Source of the DNA: Acanthosoma haemorrhoidale
Lineage: Eukaryota; Arthropoda; Insecta; Hemiptera; Acanthosomatidae
Length of the DNA: 64,000 nucleotides
Direction of reading: 5' to 3'
NCBI GenBank assembly: GCA_930367205.1
Contig: OV884011.1
Coordinates: 86,785,474 to 86,849,473, forward strand
Each line of letters starts with the position of its first letter. Within the stretch, counting starts at the first letter, position 1. Position numbers and translations under genes: made by a program. Below the pieces are notes generated by a model. It did no database searches. It had not been told where the DNA came from and saw only the letters and a program-made list of their open reading frames with translations. Below, piece after piece: positions 36,660 through 48,580 of the stretch.

Positions 36660-37230
36660 TAAACTCGGACATAATGCTTCTGAAACACCAATATGGCTTT
36701 TGTGATGGTACAGTGAATGAAGGAACTGTGTATGGTGGTTCTCTAGGTTTCAATCCAGCTGTACAAAGTCTCAAGAATAAATCTTGTGGAAAGCCAGAAA
36801 CAGTGCTCGATGACGATGAATTTCCTTCGCTTGTTTGTTATAAAGTAGAGCACTTTCAAAACACTTAAACGTCAGCAATACTTCTGTTATACGACACTTT
36901 CATGCTATTAGAAAAACCAAGAAAAATGGACCAGTGGGTGCCACATGATCTTACTGATCACCAGAAACTTTGTTGAAATGTTTGTCAGTTACTTAAAAAT
37001 AATTATGTGATCTGAAAATAGAAGTTTTACCACATCCTCCATATTCAACTGACTACCATTTTTTCAAAGCTTTTGGCGCATTACAAAAAAATAAATTTTA
37101 AAATATGAAAACTATATAAAATTTTTCATTTCTCAAATCTATTAATTCAAAACAAAGTTTCTTTGGACAAGGGATAAAAAAAAAACCTTGTTGGGCATTG
37201 GAAGAAATCTATTGAAGCTTACGTTATTTT
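36660..37230 (+). mobile_element. Mariner transposase remnant
   Basis: Three ordered mariner transposase motifs. The N-terminal DNA-binding region reads DGTVNEGTV and LKNKSCGKPETVLDDDEF at 36674-36868 (family form GTVNERT...SLEDKPRSGRPxxxDDD). The linker WVPHDLTDHQK is near 36935-36967 (family form WVPHELTexQK). The C-terminal HPPYSTDYHFF is near 37033-37065 (family form HPPYSPDLAPSDYHFF). The catalytic core with the DD34D acidic residues, normally between the last two motifs, is almost wholly deleted. A frame change lies between linker and C-terminal motif. Dead. Confidence 0.75.
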
Positions 37231-40200
37231 GAATAATAGAAGGCTTTCTTGAAATTACTAGTGCGTCAGGCAGAGACTGATAAGATATGAAGGTGCCAAG
37301 TATTGGGCGTACAAGTATAATAGCAAATCAAGTATTCTCAAAGGTTCTCAACGCTCACTTATCGTTTGATTGTTTAAAAAATCATTAATATTAATTATGA
37401 GGTACATAGTAGTACTTACTACTTTATATCTTAAACTTATCATTAAGTTATCACTAAATACTCCTCGTATTCAGTATCAACACGTATCAACTAAATATTC
37501 CGCAGCAAAGAGACTCTCAGATAATTTCAAAGGTCCATACCAATCCAATAAATAATGACACGAAGTCCATGACGGTTAAGAAAAAAAATGTGATTGTAGT
37601 TCTCAAATTTGATCCAGTTGTTAGGAAAGTCCTGTATAACATACATAAGTCCAAGGAGGGTGGGTTAAAGATTAATATTTTCCGTTTGTCTTTAATATCT
37701 CACGAACTAGTGATTTTAGTTAAAATTGGTGGTTTCTATACAAAATTAAAGTATAGAAATAGCCTTTAAAAGATAATGATTCAGTGTTCCCTTTCAGTCG
37801 GTGCGTTAGGGGATAGCAAGTGTTAAAATAATAAAAAATTAAAGGAAACAATATTGTACAAAGCGATAGATTTTTTAATAAATATTACTAGTAAAGTAAA
37901 ATTGTATACCTATAACATAGTTGCATATAACCACACCAATAATTAGCACATTTATACATAAGCATGAATTAAGCATTTTTGTTTATACACCGGTATTTAT
38001 CATCATCAAAGGTAACATTCCTTCCCGAAATTAATGTCTAATTCTTCATGATCGAGGGGTGGACCGTTGGTCCACATGTACCAATGCAGTTTCAACAAAC
38101 AGGTGATTACGAAAAACAGTTGTGTTAATTAAAAAATTAAATACAACTAATACATTTTATAACTATTTTATTTTTGAGAAGATGCAAAGCTCTCACGTTT
38201 TATGATGTCGAGATTAGTTTTCTTTAGAAAGGGCTGTCATTGTAAGTCCCATATGAGCACTTGGAATAAAGGACATTCATCATCCAGTAACGACGAATAT
38301 TTATTTCACCAATTCAAGAAGAGAGAATTATCACATCGACTAACAACATACAATAAATAGAGCACAGAAACAAATTAAATATGTATAAGTGGGAAATTTC
38401 TGGTGGGCGTGGTACAAGTGGATTGTATTTTCAAAATAAATGACTTTAACCATCATTAATTGCGAGCAATAAACGAATATATGCAAAAAGAAAAGAAGCA
38501 GGTTGTAGGTGGATGTGCCACTTAACTAACTCGTAGGAGCTCCTCGAACACGAGGTGTGAAGACAGATAATTGAATCGGTCTTCAATGATTGTTGTTACT
38601 AAGTAAGATTCTTCAAAGCTGTAGAACTGTAGCTAAACTAAACCCCAAACCCTATAATAATAAAAAAAAACCCTCCAAACGATCTGAAAGGATGAAATGT
38701 CCAAACTACTGTCTGAAACTACTAGCAGATATCATGGATTGAACTCAAATGTGCTAAATTTCGTTTGAGTGCTACCTTTTTTTATCCACAAAAAATGACA
38801 TTTGAACATAAAAATAATTGAGAACTTTTATCCTTTTGAAAACCTTTTACAATTCCAAAACATAGATATTTTAGTAATTTGGTTTATGTTTATTTTTAAT
38901 TTTTTGTAGAAACTAAATATTGTATAATATATTATAATAAAAATCATCATGAATGGGGAGATGGAAAAAGACTATGACCAATTGGTCACCAAAGTAACTG
39001 TTTCAGATACTATTGGTGCAGTAAATTAAAGTCAAAAGAAAATAAGTAATTTCTATTGCGCTGCTAGAATTATAACAAATTAGTGACTGTCATGTTAGTG
39101 GATCTGAATTTTTTTTTGTAAATATTGTGAAGGCTTAAAACCATCATAAGTTGTAATTGGGTAAAAAATATTTTCTGAATAATAGCACAAATTTTGAGCC
39201 CTTTCTATTCTGATGGTAGACTTACTGACCCGTAACCCATTACCAATCCTAAGGATTATATGTTATAACTAAAAACATAAATAAATAGGAACAAATTGAA
39301 GGTCTGTAGTCATTAAAAAAAAACAATTAACGTTGGTTGCCATCATCTCTTTTTGACACTGGTTGAAGTTGATCTGTGGTTATTTAATACAGAATTTATT
39401 TTTTATTGAAATAATTTTACGTGCTGCTTCACAAACTAACTTTAAGTACATCACGTATGAGAATGTGATAACAAGATTAAGAAAATAATAGTAAAATATA
39501 AATGAGCAATCAGGGGGGAAAAAATTATGCTATGTGTACCTTTAATTTTCTTAGTTTTTCTAAGATTTGTTTTATTTAGATACTTTTGTTTCCTCGTCGT
39601 TGAGTGCTGTCAGTTTCCTGATATTTCTCCAGTCTTCCAGGAATTGTTTAACAGTTATTGCTACGTTGCATTGGTCACTGTTGATAGTATCTTTTCAGCA
39701 TGCATGTGTTCTTTATTAAGTTTAATGTGTCCTTTACTGAGTTTAGTCAACATTGCTTCTGTTTGTTTAGTGTTATGGAGTTTGTGTTATAGTACTCAGA
39801 TTGTTTTCAGCGGTGTTTGTTCTGGGCGTTTGCCAGCTATTCAGTTTTTTTAATTTAATTTTAAGTGTTCCTGTTTGACGATTATGCCATCTCAGGGTGG
39901 GCCCACTATAGCAGATTTCACAGCAATGTCTACTTCATCCTTTTATTTTGAAATTATTTTTTTCATTTACAATATCCCGGCATCGGCACAAGTACAACTT
40001 TCTTAGAAGTAATAATTAAATATGGCATTGGTTGATGTTATGTACGATCGCGTGCTTTGGGTCCCTAAGAGACAAAGAACTCAGAGAATTTGTACATAGT
40101 AATAAATTGGATGTGATGGCCTACAAATTTCCCTGATATTTTGGCAACGAACGAAACACATTAGCTCTGGTTGTTAGTTTCAACTACTTTTTTCTCTCTG

Positions 40201-41359
40201 TTCTCTGTTCCGCTACAGCAATCACGCACGCCTCATTCGTTTTTTGCTTCGTCGCTGTAAGTAAATGTTTCATTTCTGTATTTTTCCATTCGCATTGATT
40301 TTGTCTATTGGTTCCTGCTTAGCCATAGTGAAACAGATGGAGGCACATATGTGAATATTGGGTGAGAGATAATTAGGCTCTGTTTGAATTTTAGTCAGCA
40401 CGTTAAATGGCTTAAAATATTTCATCTAACCGAAATTAGTATATTAAAGGGTTTTCTTCACCACACACATCAACTGTTGGAAGGAGTTCTTTGGTTTTTA
40501 GTTGTAATTTATTGCTAGTAACTTGGGATTTTATTTGAGCGGTAATTCACATTCTCCAATACTCAAACGCGTGATTTATTTGTTCTATTAACTATCATGT
40601 TGTCGGTTAAGCAGATGGTTATGCAACACAGCCGTAATTCATTCCAGATATCATAAATGATAAAGAAGGATCACTGTTCTATCTGTGAATTATGTTGTGC
40701 TGTTTGAAATTCTATCGATATTCATTATACGTGAGCATAGGTTAACAACGTATTTAATTTGAGCCTATGCTATGGAATACCTTTTTATCAGACATCAACA
40801 ATATATTAAACAATCATTTCTCTATAGCTATTAAATGATATTAATTTTTTTTTTCAATTTTCATATAGCATTTATATTTTTTAAATTTATTACAGAAAGT
40901 TTTGATTGAGTTCATATTGTAATAATAATATTCGCATTAAATAGTCCAACAAAATTGATACAGTTGCTTTAAATTAAAAATAAGGAGTTATTTTTATTTA
41001 TTATAGACTTTAAAAGATATAGGTATGTCTTGTTAAAGTATACGTAAACGTACCAGCATCACTTTTGTGAGTTTTAAAATTCATTTTTGATATCGAAGAT
41101 ACATTCTTTCTCTCAAGAGAAAATAATACTTCTTAAGGAATTTTGTTTAAGCAATGTATACTACACAAAATGTAGATTTCACTGTAAACTATAAGACGGA
41201 CAGCTCTTACTTCTTTGGGTTTTGGTTCCCAAGGTGGGAGGAGGACGACGGCCGTGGGCTAGGGTCACTACAACACTAGTCGCTGTCCGGTGAACGCCAA
41301 GAAAGAGATAAAATGGGTGGACCTGTGGTTTTGAACTTTGCTCAAGGCCTAGTCGGTGG

Positions 41360-41764
41360 GCAGCTTTATTCGTATTGATCTGACTCCGTAAGATCTTAGA
41401 AGGTGTGCCCCGACAAAACACTATGTTCAGGAGACGAGGCAGGGTAGGTTTATAGGTAGTTTAGGTAGTCTTGGAATGACCACGTATTCACACTCGGTAT
41501 CTAAGGGTAGGCGAAAACCGTCTGGATCCCAAAGGCGAGTGTCAACCGGAGAGAGGCAGTCTGGATCACTGGGGGAGACTCTACTCGGTAAAGTTTGTAA
41601 GGCCGCAGACGACCGTTGACTGCAAGGAAGAAATCTCTTCTAAGGAGGTGCTAGTTTTAGCGAGACGAAGGCAGCGAATCCCACTAGAAAGGTGTGGGGT
41701 CTGACAACGCCGGACTAAAACGTAGCGAGGTTAGGAAAGAGAGATGCAGAGGTAGTTGAATAAG

Positions 41765-41859
<95 letters not shown>

Positions 41860-41990
41860 TAGTGTTCCAGGTGCCGGGTTCTGAGAGTGTGTGCCCCAAA
41901 TCGGGCTGCTTATATAGGCATACAGGCCAGCAATGGAGGGGTTGCCCCCGACACGCCACCTGGTGCCTGTGGCTGTTTCGTACACTAGCT
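41360..41990 (+). mobile_element. Diverged LTR related to the solo LTR
   Basis: Direct repeat of 42410-42800. Shared blocks in order: GTGCCCCGACAA, CACTATGTTCAGGAGA, TTCACACTCGGTATCT, GGATCCCAAAGGCGAGTGT, GTTTTAGCGAGACGAAGGCA and GGTGTGGGGTCTGAC. A TATATAGG motif near 41910 may be its promoter. Ends could not be defined; upstream sequence from about 41170 is GC-richer and may belong to it. It is interrupted by (GA)45. Open frames here (SLSLSL and others) are repeat artefacts. Confidence 0.7.
41768..41857. repeat. (GA)n microsatellite, 90 bp
   Basis: Uninterrupted GA dinucleotides, 45 units, inside the diverged LTR. The run is the sole cause of two long Ser-Leu frames on the minus strand. As a GAGA-type tract it could bind GAGA factors, but nothing here shows that it does. 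Confidence 0.97.
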
Positions 41991-42364
41991 TCCCCCTCTC
42001 TTAACTGACGGTTTAAGGTTTTTATATTAAAAAAATGGAAACATAAGGGGATATTTTCTGGGCTGTATTGATTTAAAAATAAAAATGATATATTTTATTC
42101 GAGATTTGGTTTTTCAATAAAACATACTGTCTTATTAATCTCTATTTACAGTTTTTCTCCCGCTTATTTTTTAAAAATATTTGAACTTGTTTATTATTTG
42201 CTTATGGAATAATATTACCAATGTGCATGAACCACAAGATCATCGTGGGTAGTTTCGTTCTTGATTTCTTCATCCTTTAGTGATGTATGCCATTATTAAA
42301 ACAGGTTGATGATATTGTGCTTTGCCGATTAGAAGAATACTAGAACTACCTAAGCTATAGATGG

Positions 42365-43214
42365 TGTCGGGTCGTCACGAGGGGGGTGCCTGGTTACCCT
42401 AGCCCTGGTGACAGCTTTACTATCTGACTCCATTTTTTGATAGGTATGTGCCCCGACAATGCACTATGTTCAGGAGAAGAGGTATAGGGTAGGTAGTTTG
42501 TGTGGTCTTGTGTGGAATGACCACGAATTCACACTCGGTATCTGAGGGTCGGCGAAATACTTCCGGATCCCAAAGGCGAGTGTGAACCGGAGAGAGGTAG
42601 ACTGAATTGTCACGGGGGACACTGCTGGGTAAGTTTGCAGGGCCGCGCCAACCGTTGTCCACTAGGGAGAGGTCTCCCCCAAGGAGGTGTTAGTTTTAGC
42701 GAGACGAAGGCAGAGATTCCCACTAGGAAGGTGTGGGGTCTGACGACGCCGGACTAAAACATAGGGAGGTTAGGAGAGAAGAGATGCCGAGTTTTTTCAT
42801 AAAGAAGCAGTCAGGTTTTCAGAGTTCAAGCGGGGTAGCCACGTAGTTGCCAGGAGAGAATGATTTACAGGGGCTAGACCCTCGGGTTAAGTGGCCAGCT
42901 AGCCTTGCCATTCGCCAATCATCATTAAGATCGGTGTAACTAATGACGTCTGGTTTCTTTGTTCTCAGGCAGAGGCTGGGTGCCGGCTGTTTGGGACCCT
43001 CCATATACCTGGGTATTGACAGCTGGTGCCCATCTCATATACTACTTGGCACCCCGCATTTTTTGTTGCTTAACACATTTACAATGATTTATATTTTGTT
43101 CATGTTATTTAAATTTGCTTACAATATATTTTGTTCATGTTATTTACGTTTGTTTACAATATATATACAATAGGGTATGGGGTGATTTATCTTATGTAGT
43201 TAGCGGTCGCTACA
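42365..43214 (+). mobile_element. Solo LTR with 5-bp target duplication
   Basis: 850 bp starting TGTCGGGTCGTCACGAGGGG and ending GGTCGCTACA, i.e. 5'-TG...CA-3'. It is flanked on both sides by GATGG (42360-42364 and 43215-43219), a 5-bp target-site duplication. No internal retrotransposon sequence is present, so it most likely arose by recombination between the two LTRs of a complete element. A family member fragment lies at 35.4 kb and a diverged relative at 41.4 kb. The 5-bp duplication fits Gypsy, Copia or Pao elements; the superfamily cannot be decided from the LTR alone. Confidence 0.9.
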
Positions 43215-44035
43215 GATGGCAAATAACGGAAGCTCTGTTTCCTTTTTGCAGATCTCTCTGCGAAAACATGTCATCATCGTTGGCTTGAACTTCCCGATCG
43301 TCACACGAGCACATTTACTCCCTTGTCTTCTTGACCTTGTATCTTAACCATGTGCTGCAGGATTCAATCTGAATCTTTTTTGCGGTTCCAATGTAAGGTA
43401 ATCTGCTACTTAGTGCAGATATGGTGACGTATAGAATGGGTATATTTATTTGAGACTGAGCCAAGTACGCGTCTGCCGTGAAGGTTTGGATCGCTGAGTG
43501 ACTGTAGCATTCCGAAGATTGTCTAAAAGCACGATTTAACGATACACGGATGGCAGGAACATTTTCAACTTGCTTTGTGATCCTTTTTCACACTTACAAG
43601 TTTTGCTACCGCTTTTTCTATTATCAGCGAATAGAGTAACATCCTCTTACTTATGGCCACTGTTGTAGAATCAGCTGCACTAAACGAAAAATGATGGTGT
43701 CGTAAATTATATAAATAAACCATTCCGGGTGTTTTGGAGATTTTTTAAAAAAGCAGACAACAGACTGGTTGAAACTTTGCGCATTACGTTATCTTAAGTC
43801 ATGTTGGGTATTGAAAACAGTATGTTGGTGCAGAATAAGTGAGGGATATTAGTACTACTGTTGGTTATAATGGACTATTACGATTGTAGTATGGTATTCG
43901 AAATCAGCAATTTCTTTGGCTGTTGGTTATTAATAATTTAATTAACAGTGGCTGAGGGGGAATTAATTTAGGAGTCACCACGCTGTGTCCCTGCTGTCTC
44001 TTTATGTGTGAGAGCCCAATGAGCCAAATTCTCTA

Positions 44036-44100
44036 GGAAGCGCGGCCGACTAGATTTTCTGGAAGACCTGGGTTTGAGTCCCGATCCTCCCGGTATATTT
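44036..44100 (+). repeat. tRNA-like SINE head (tentative)
   Basis: GGGTTTGAGTCCCGATCC near 44072-44089 resembles a tRNA B box (GGTTCRANTCC) and is preceded by GGCCGACTAGATTTTCTGGA, as in tRNA-derived SINE heads. No acceptor stem or A box can be paired convincingly, so it is not a tRNA gene. A weaker similar motif occurs near 8390 (GGTTTCAATTCCC). Confidence 0.25.
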
Positions 44101-47019
44101 TGTGTATGACCGTTAATTATTAATAATTTAAAAATAAACTAAAATATGTCAGTTAAGTCGTGAAGTACCTTTATAGACTTTTTAGCGTAAATTTGCCACT
44201 CAAATCATGCTGAAGTAATGTTGAGCTAGACATAATGTATATTAATAGCTCAATTTCATTTGTATAAGTTAGGTTAGAAAGAATGTCTTTAGAATAGAAG
44301 TGACTAAGATGTGATGTTCAATTTTGGTATTTAACGACTAGTATACATGAATAGTCACATACTTATATAAAAGGAGGAAAAAAAGAAAACTCTTTATTTA
44401 TGTAAGTACATTATATATTTTCTTTACCGTTCCAAATGATGACAGTTCTTAAGATAAATATGACTTCACAAATTTACACTTTTCACATCCCTTTCTAAAT
44501 TAGTATGTTTTTAAAGTACAGTTATCTGCTCGATTTGATTGGTCGTGATTTTCCTAGATAATCTGAGCCCTTGCCCACATCCGTAAATGGTGGCCAAATT
44601 AATCATCGTTAAACGTTACAAAATCGTGAAAGACTATCTGAACCAGCCTTAAGGGGACGTAAGGGATGAACAAATATTTTTGGAAGCCATTTATTTCCGT
44701 AGTGTGAAGTCTGTCCGTTAACCAACGATTTGCCATCTGTTTTTAATTATGACACGATGTTATAACTCCATTATTCTGATAACATTTTTCCCTTACTCTG
44801 ATTTATGAAATATGTAGTGCCGCAAAGTTCAGTATCAATCAATCATATGTCCTGTACTTTCCATGTGAAGTGCTCATAATTCACCATAATGAAATTCCAA
44901 ACTTTAAAGGTTGAAGGCTGCCGGTATTGGTTGAAAGAGAGAGAAAAAGAGGAAGAAGGGGTGTGAGTGAGTGGGAGAGAGTGAGAGAGAAAAAGTAACC
45001 TATTTCTGTGAAATGCTGGCCTCCCGTGGGGTGGGGAACAATTCATCATCGAGCTTGATCAATAAGTTGCGGCATCCGGCACAGACTCGGCGGTGCCCAT
45101 CCCTCTGCCACTGTTGGCTATCCCCTCCCCCACTGTCCTCTATCTCTTCATTATTTATTTATTAACGGCCTTAAATTGTTAACAAATCCGGGATATTTTT
45201 AAGTCACATACGCAGAAAAGGCCAGTCTGGGCCGCAGCCGTGCCTATTTCTGCAGATTAATCAATCCCATTATTTAAATGCATAATAGCAACATTGTATA
45301 TGCACACTTAAACAAATGATTAGCTGCCTAACGCATACAAAGTAAGTGCCAAAGATAGCGCAACTATTTTCCTAGAATATTCATTACACAAAATAATATC
45401 TGAAGGCGTCCTACAAACAGCATGGAGGCATGCTTAAAAAAAAGGCCTTAGGTAGTTTGGTAAGACTATACCCTAAATTCTGTAATTGTATTTTCAACAC
45501 TCATTTTAATAGTATATTCATTAAAATTATTAAAAGGAGGTATAAGTTTAAAATTAGACAGGGCGCTCATTGCGCTTGGCCTGTACGAGAAAACTGAATG
45601 CCGTTGGCAGCCACGAAGACAGTAGTGTCGAATAACCTATCTGGAAAACGCTTTTCTACTCTCTCACGGATTACTGAATATGATTGTCGGTTTGGAGATA
45701 TTAGCTCTCAACAATCAGGTATTATTCAACAAATGCCTGGACGGATTTTCGATTAATTGCTGATAACTGCCGTATGTAAAATTCGAGGAGTGATGTGATG
45801 TGTTAATGTGTTAACTGAACAATTGTATTGATGAGATATGTCTCAAAATCATTCACTTCCACCATTCTACTTACAGTTCCAAGATGTCTTCATCTTCCTT
45901 AAGGACTGTATATATAACGGTTACTTTTCTCCGGAGTGAGGAGTATAATTTTTATTTTAAGTCCTCATTAGCTGAGGCATGAATCTGGAATCTGTGTTGC
46001 CTAATTGGGTACCATTAAGTATGACTGATTAGGTTCCCTTCAGCAATGTTTTAGCTTAGGCAGCAATCTCGTAAGCTTTGCGATTGTAAACAAGTAATAC
46101 ACTCTCCTGTTAATGCTTGGTACAGGTAAAATGAGGATAAATATATAATTCTTGGTTAAAAGATTCTTTTGGCATTGAGACTTTTACAATCATACATAAT
46201 CTCTCTTTCAAATCGTCATTATAATGCATTGTTCGAGAGTCATGCTCAACTCTCACATTAATACATCAGTATGAGACTATCATGATTTCCATAACAGCTG
46301 TCATTTGGAAAGCTGGTTCGGGGATAGAAAACCAGTAATATTACCCAAAAATACGGCTAATATAATTTTATTGTTTATGTCTACGCTTTTGTTTGTTTCC
46401 AACCCCACCAAAATGTGTGTTTGTTTTATATTACATCGGTAATAGCATGGAACCATTTGGCCTTTGATTTTAGAAGGTGTACTTTAGTTGTCTTGTCATC
46501 CTGCCCTTTTTGTTTCTTGATACGACCTTTCATAAATAAATAAATGTTTTACTAATACCGGTTTTACTATGTTGTTTGATGAACACATTTATATCTTTGC
46601 GATTATGTATGCAGATGGATAGTAATCTAGTAATGGATCTTGTTTACATTAATCTGCTTAGTATTAGAACAATAGTCCAGATTGCATCCTTGTGCCTCTT
46701 CTAATTTAGAAGGGTTGGATGGATTGTAATTAGTACCAACGGTATTTTACAATCGCAGGGAATTCCTTGGAACATTGAAGCTTTACCAACAAGCTTTGTT
46801 GGTAAGGAGACTGTGTCATCTCTCAAGTTTGTCAAGCAATTAGTGTGTTGTTTTAAAGAAATAAGGACGTTTAGGGCGTGCTGTTAGTTGGTGTCTCATT
46901 CTCGTTTTCTCCGTGCCCTTCGCTGGGATATCGCTGTGCAGGGTAAAGAAATACGGACCAAACAATATTTCTATTCGAATTGTTTTAACTATAAATAATA
47001 AAAAATATGTTTGACTTAC

Positions 47020-47146
47020 GTTGATTACAACCCTCTCGCAGAAGTCATGGTCGTGAGGGATGGGCTCGAAGTTTATGACCCCCGCGTATGGGTGCCCTCC
47101 TCCTGCCTGCCCGTCTTCGTCCTGGCTGCTGAGTTTCGGCAGCGAC
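47020..47146 (-). CDS. Sh: Shaker K+ channel exon: N-terminal segment before T1
   Basis: 127 bases, one base plus 42 codons. The minus-strand frame reads [20 protein letters not shown], then [18 protein letters not shown], which aligns with the constitutive segment just before T1 in fly Shaker ([11 protein letters not shown]...[17 protein letters not shown]). The acceptor (T-run, GGTACAG) precedes 47146 and the donor GTAAGT follows 47020. Phase 2 on entry and phase 0 on exit; the exit joins VSGLRF of the T1 exon. It is easy to miss, because the longest open frames over these bases are in other frames. The variable Gly-rich middle differs from the fly. The upstream exon(s) with the initiator Met and inactivation-ball peptide were not found. 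A Gypsy LTR begins 54 bases upstream of the exon. Confidence 0.96.
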
Positions 47147-47200
47147 CTGTACCAAAAAAATGCATCTTTTATTGTATATATTATATGTATATATATATAA

Positions 47201-47333
47201 AGTTAAGGCACGTAGTATGGCAATGTTATACCTAATTCCAGGTAGCCCCATGTGAACAAAGGCTGTAAAAATCAATAGAGGACTAGAAGCGGAATAAGGA
47301 CCGTTTAAACCTAGCCGTTGTTCAAATGTCAGC
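47201..47333 (+). repeat. Gypsy 5' LTR, 3'-truncated
   Basis: Begins AGTTAAGGC and matches 49010-49141 through TATGGCAATGTTA, GTAGCCCCA, ACAAAGGCTGT, TAGAAGCGGAATAA, TTTAAACCTAGC and GTTGTTCAAAT. Similarity stops at about 47333, where internal pol sequence begins shortly after, so the LTR 3' part, primer-binding site and gag are deleted. Confidence 0.9.
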
Positions 47334-47357
47334 ACTAAAGTAGAGGCGATCCAGCGG

Positions 47358-47620
47358 ATGACCTTCCCAAAAGATGTAAAGGGAATCCGACGAGCACTCG
47401 GATCCTTAAATTACTATCGGCGGTTTGTCCCAGAAATGGAGGAGCCCATAAATAACATCCTCAGGAAAGGACGGCATATGCATGGAGTGGCTGCAGGAGG
47501 GACCGGTATTAGCCTTTCACAACAATTCACGATCACCACCGCATTGGAAGCGGTACTCTCGCGGGAAAAACCGATAGCGTACGGTAGCAGGTGCCTCACT
47601 GATCCTGAAATCCGGTACCA
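47358..47620 (+). pseudogene. Gypsy pol: RT connection / RNase H start, broken
   Basis: The frame from 47358 reads FPKDVKGIRRALGSLNYYRR, FVP, then KPIAYGSRCLTDPEIRYQ. The first block is the well-known Gypsy RT thumb motif (P...VK.IR..LG..NYYRRFVP). The last is RNase H (PIAYASRxLxxxExxY). The intervening part (AF..LK..LT and the D-x-S-xxGxGAVL region) is mostly missing, so a deletion joins the two. Frame is lost near 47620. Confidence 0.85.
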
Positions 47621-47622
47621 GC

Positions 47623-47916
47623 GTGTTCGAAAGAGAACTGTTGGGAATCGAGTGCGCAATCGAACACTTTCGCCCTTATGTCTTTGGAAGGCGGTTCAAA
47701 ATCCAGACGGATCATCGACTCCTGCAATGGGTAGGAAGAATGGTGGAGTTATCGGCGCGAATTAATCGCTGGAAAGAGTTTCTCAGCCAATACAATATGG
47801 TCATTGTATATAAACCAGGGTGGGAAAACGTAGTTGCAGTATGGTTATCAAGGGCGATTGAGGAGGATGTAGCAGGATCATCGCGAGACAACCGGGTATT
47901 CGACCAGGATTGGTAA
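47623..47916 (+). pseudogene. Gypsy pol: RNase H C-terminal part
   Basis: Shifted frame relative to the previous block; it reads ERELLGIECAIEHFRPYVFG, then FKIQTDHRLLQW and NRWKEFLSQYNMVIVYKPG. This is the standard Gypsy RNase H end (EKELLAIVxAxxxFRxYLxGRxFxIxTDHxxLxW...RWxxxLxxYxxxIxYxPG), including the TDH catalytic motif. The usual N-x-V-AD-x-LSR is seen as ENVVAVWLSR, with Asp replaced by Val. Followed by stops. Confidence 0.9.
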
Positions 47917-48201
47917 ACTGGCGGAGAAGGTGAGCGGGAACTGCTCGAGGGGACTGATGCAGAGGGCAGTCTGGGGTGGTAGACCGGCCCTTCGACATAG
48001 AAGATGTGGATGACATAATCAATGACAAGCGAAGCCAGATCATTTGGCTAACTAAGACATCTGGGCTATTGAAGGCCAAACACCCGAACGAAGGTGGAAA
48101 CGGTCAAAGATGAAGGAGTCAGACGGAGGTGACCCTCGCGTTTCACCAAGGCAAAACTAATCACCGCGGAATAGAGCCAACCCAATACCAATGGAAATTA
48201 C

Positions 48202-48580
48202 TTGGCATTGAAGCGTCGATATTTTTGGTATGAAGGACACAATCACGAGCGTTGTTGGTACCTTCGACGCATGCCTCGCGATACGATACAGGAGGAAACC
48301 CCTAAAGGTGACATGCCACTATCGGACCTGGAAGTGGATACGTTCACATGGCGGGGATATAAGTGGTTTACCATCATTGATCCATTTAGCAAGACGTTTA
48401 TGGCACATCTGAATGGTGAACGATCAGCGGGGGCGGTGTTAGGGCCGTTACTCACATAGTGCCAATTTTGTGGTGTGGAAATAAGGGTATCCTTGGAGAT
48501 CCGCTGGAACCTCAACACCTCAGGACACCCGAAGAGTCGAGGAGGCGTCGAGCGAGTACACAGCACGCTGAGCGACCACC
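48202..48580 (+). pseudogene. Gypsy pol: integrase core remnant
   Basis: Reads LEVDTFTWRGYKWFTIIDPF followed by SKTFMAHLNGERSAGAV; the first catalytic Asp sits in VDTF. After a stop at 48459, TSGHPKSRGGVERVHSTLSD is the third catalytic-Glu segment (GHPxSNGxVERxHSTLxEH). The second Asp segment is largely deleted. The zinc-binding HHCC region before it is only weakly visible (YWxH/CxxC-like). Non-functional. Confidence 0.85.

Larger units (their letters stand above)
20036..47019 (-). other. 27-kb Shaker intron before the T1 exon
   Basis: GT-AG intron, phase 0, 26,984 bp. It is AT-rich and carries most of the transposon remnants listed separately. Stretches in which I see nothing beyond short stop-limited frames: 20.1-23.2, 24.3-26.8, 37.3-41.1 and 43.3-46.9 kb. 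GC-richer unassigned patches occur at 27.7-27.95, 33.25-33.45 and 45.54-45.70 kb; they probably belong to decayed elements that I cannot name. Confidence 0.9.

Noticed and set aside
39527..39853. 108-codon plus-strand hydrophobic frame starting with ATG
   Set aside because: T-rich DNA yields hydrophobic translations; Cys/Phe/Leu-rich with no domain, no splice context, no partner. Most likely chance.
41684..41985. Two minus-strand frames with long Ser-Leu repeats
   Set aside because: Produced entirely by the (GA)45 microsatellite.
44036..44100. tRNA gene
   Set aside because: Only a B-box-like motif is present; no foldable cloverleaf or acceptor stem.
47011..47335. Open frames on both strands over the N-terminal Shaker exon
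   Set aside because: Wrong-frame shadows. The true exon frame is open only between its splice sites.
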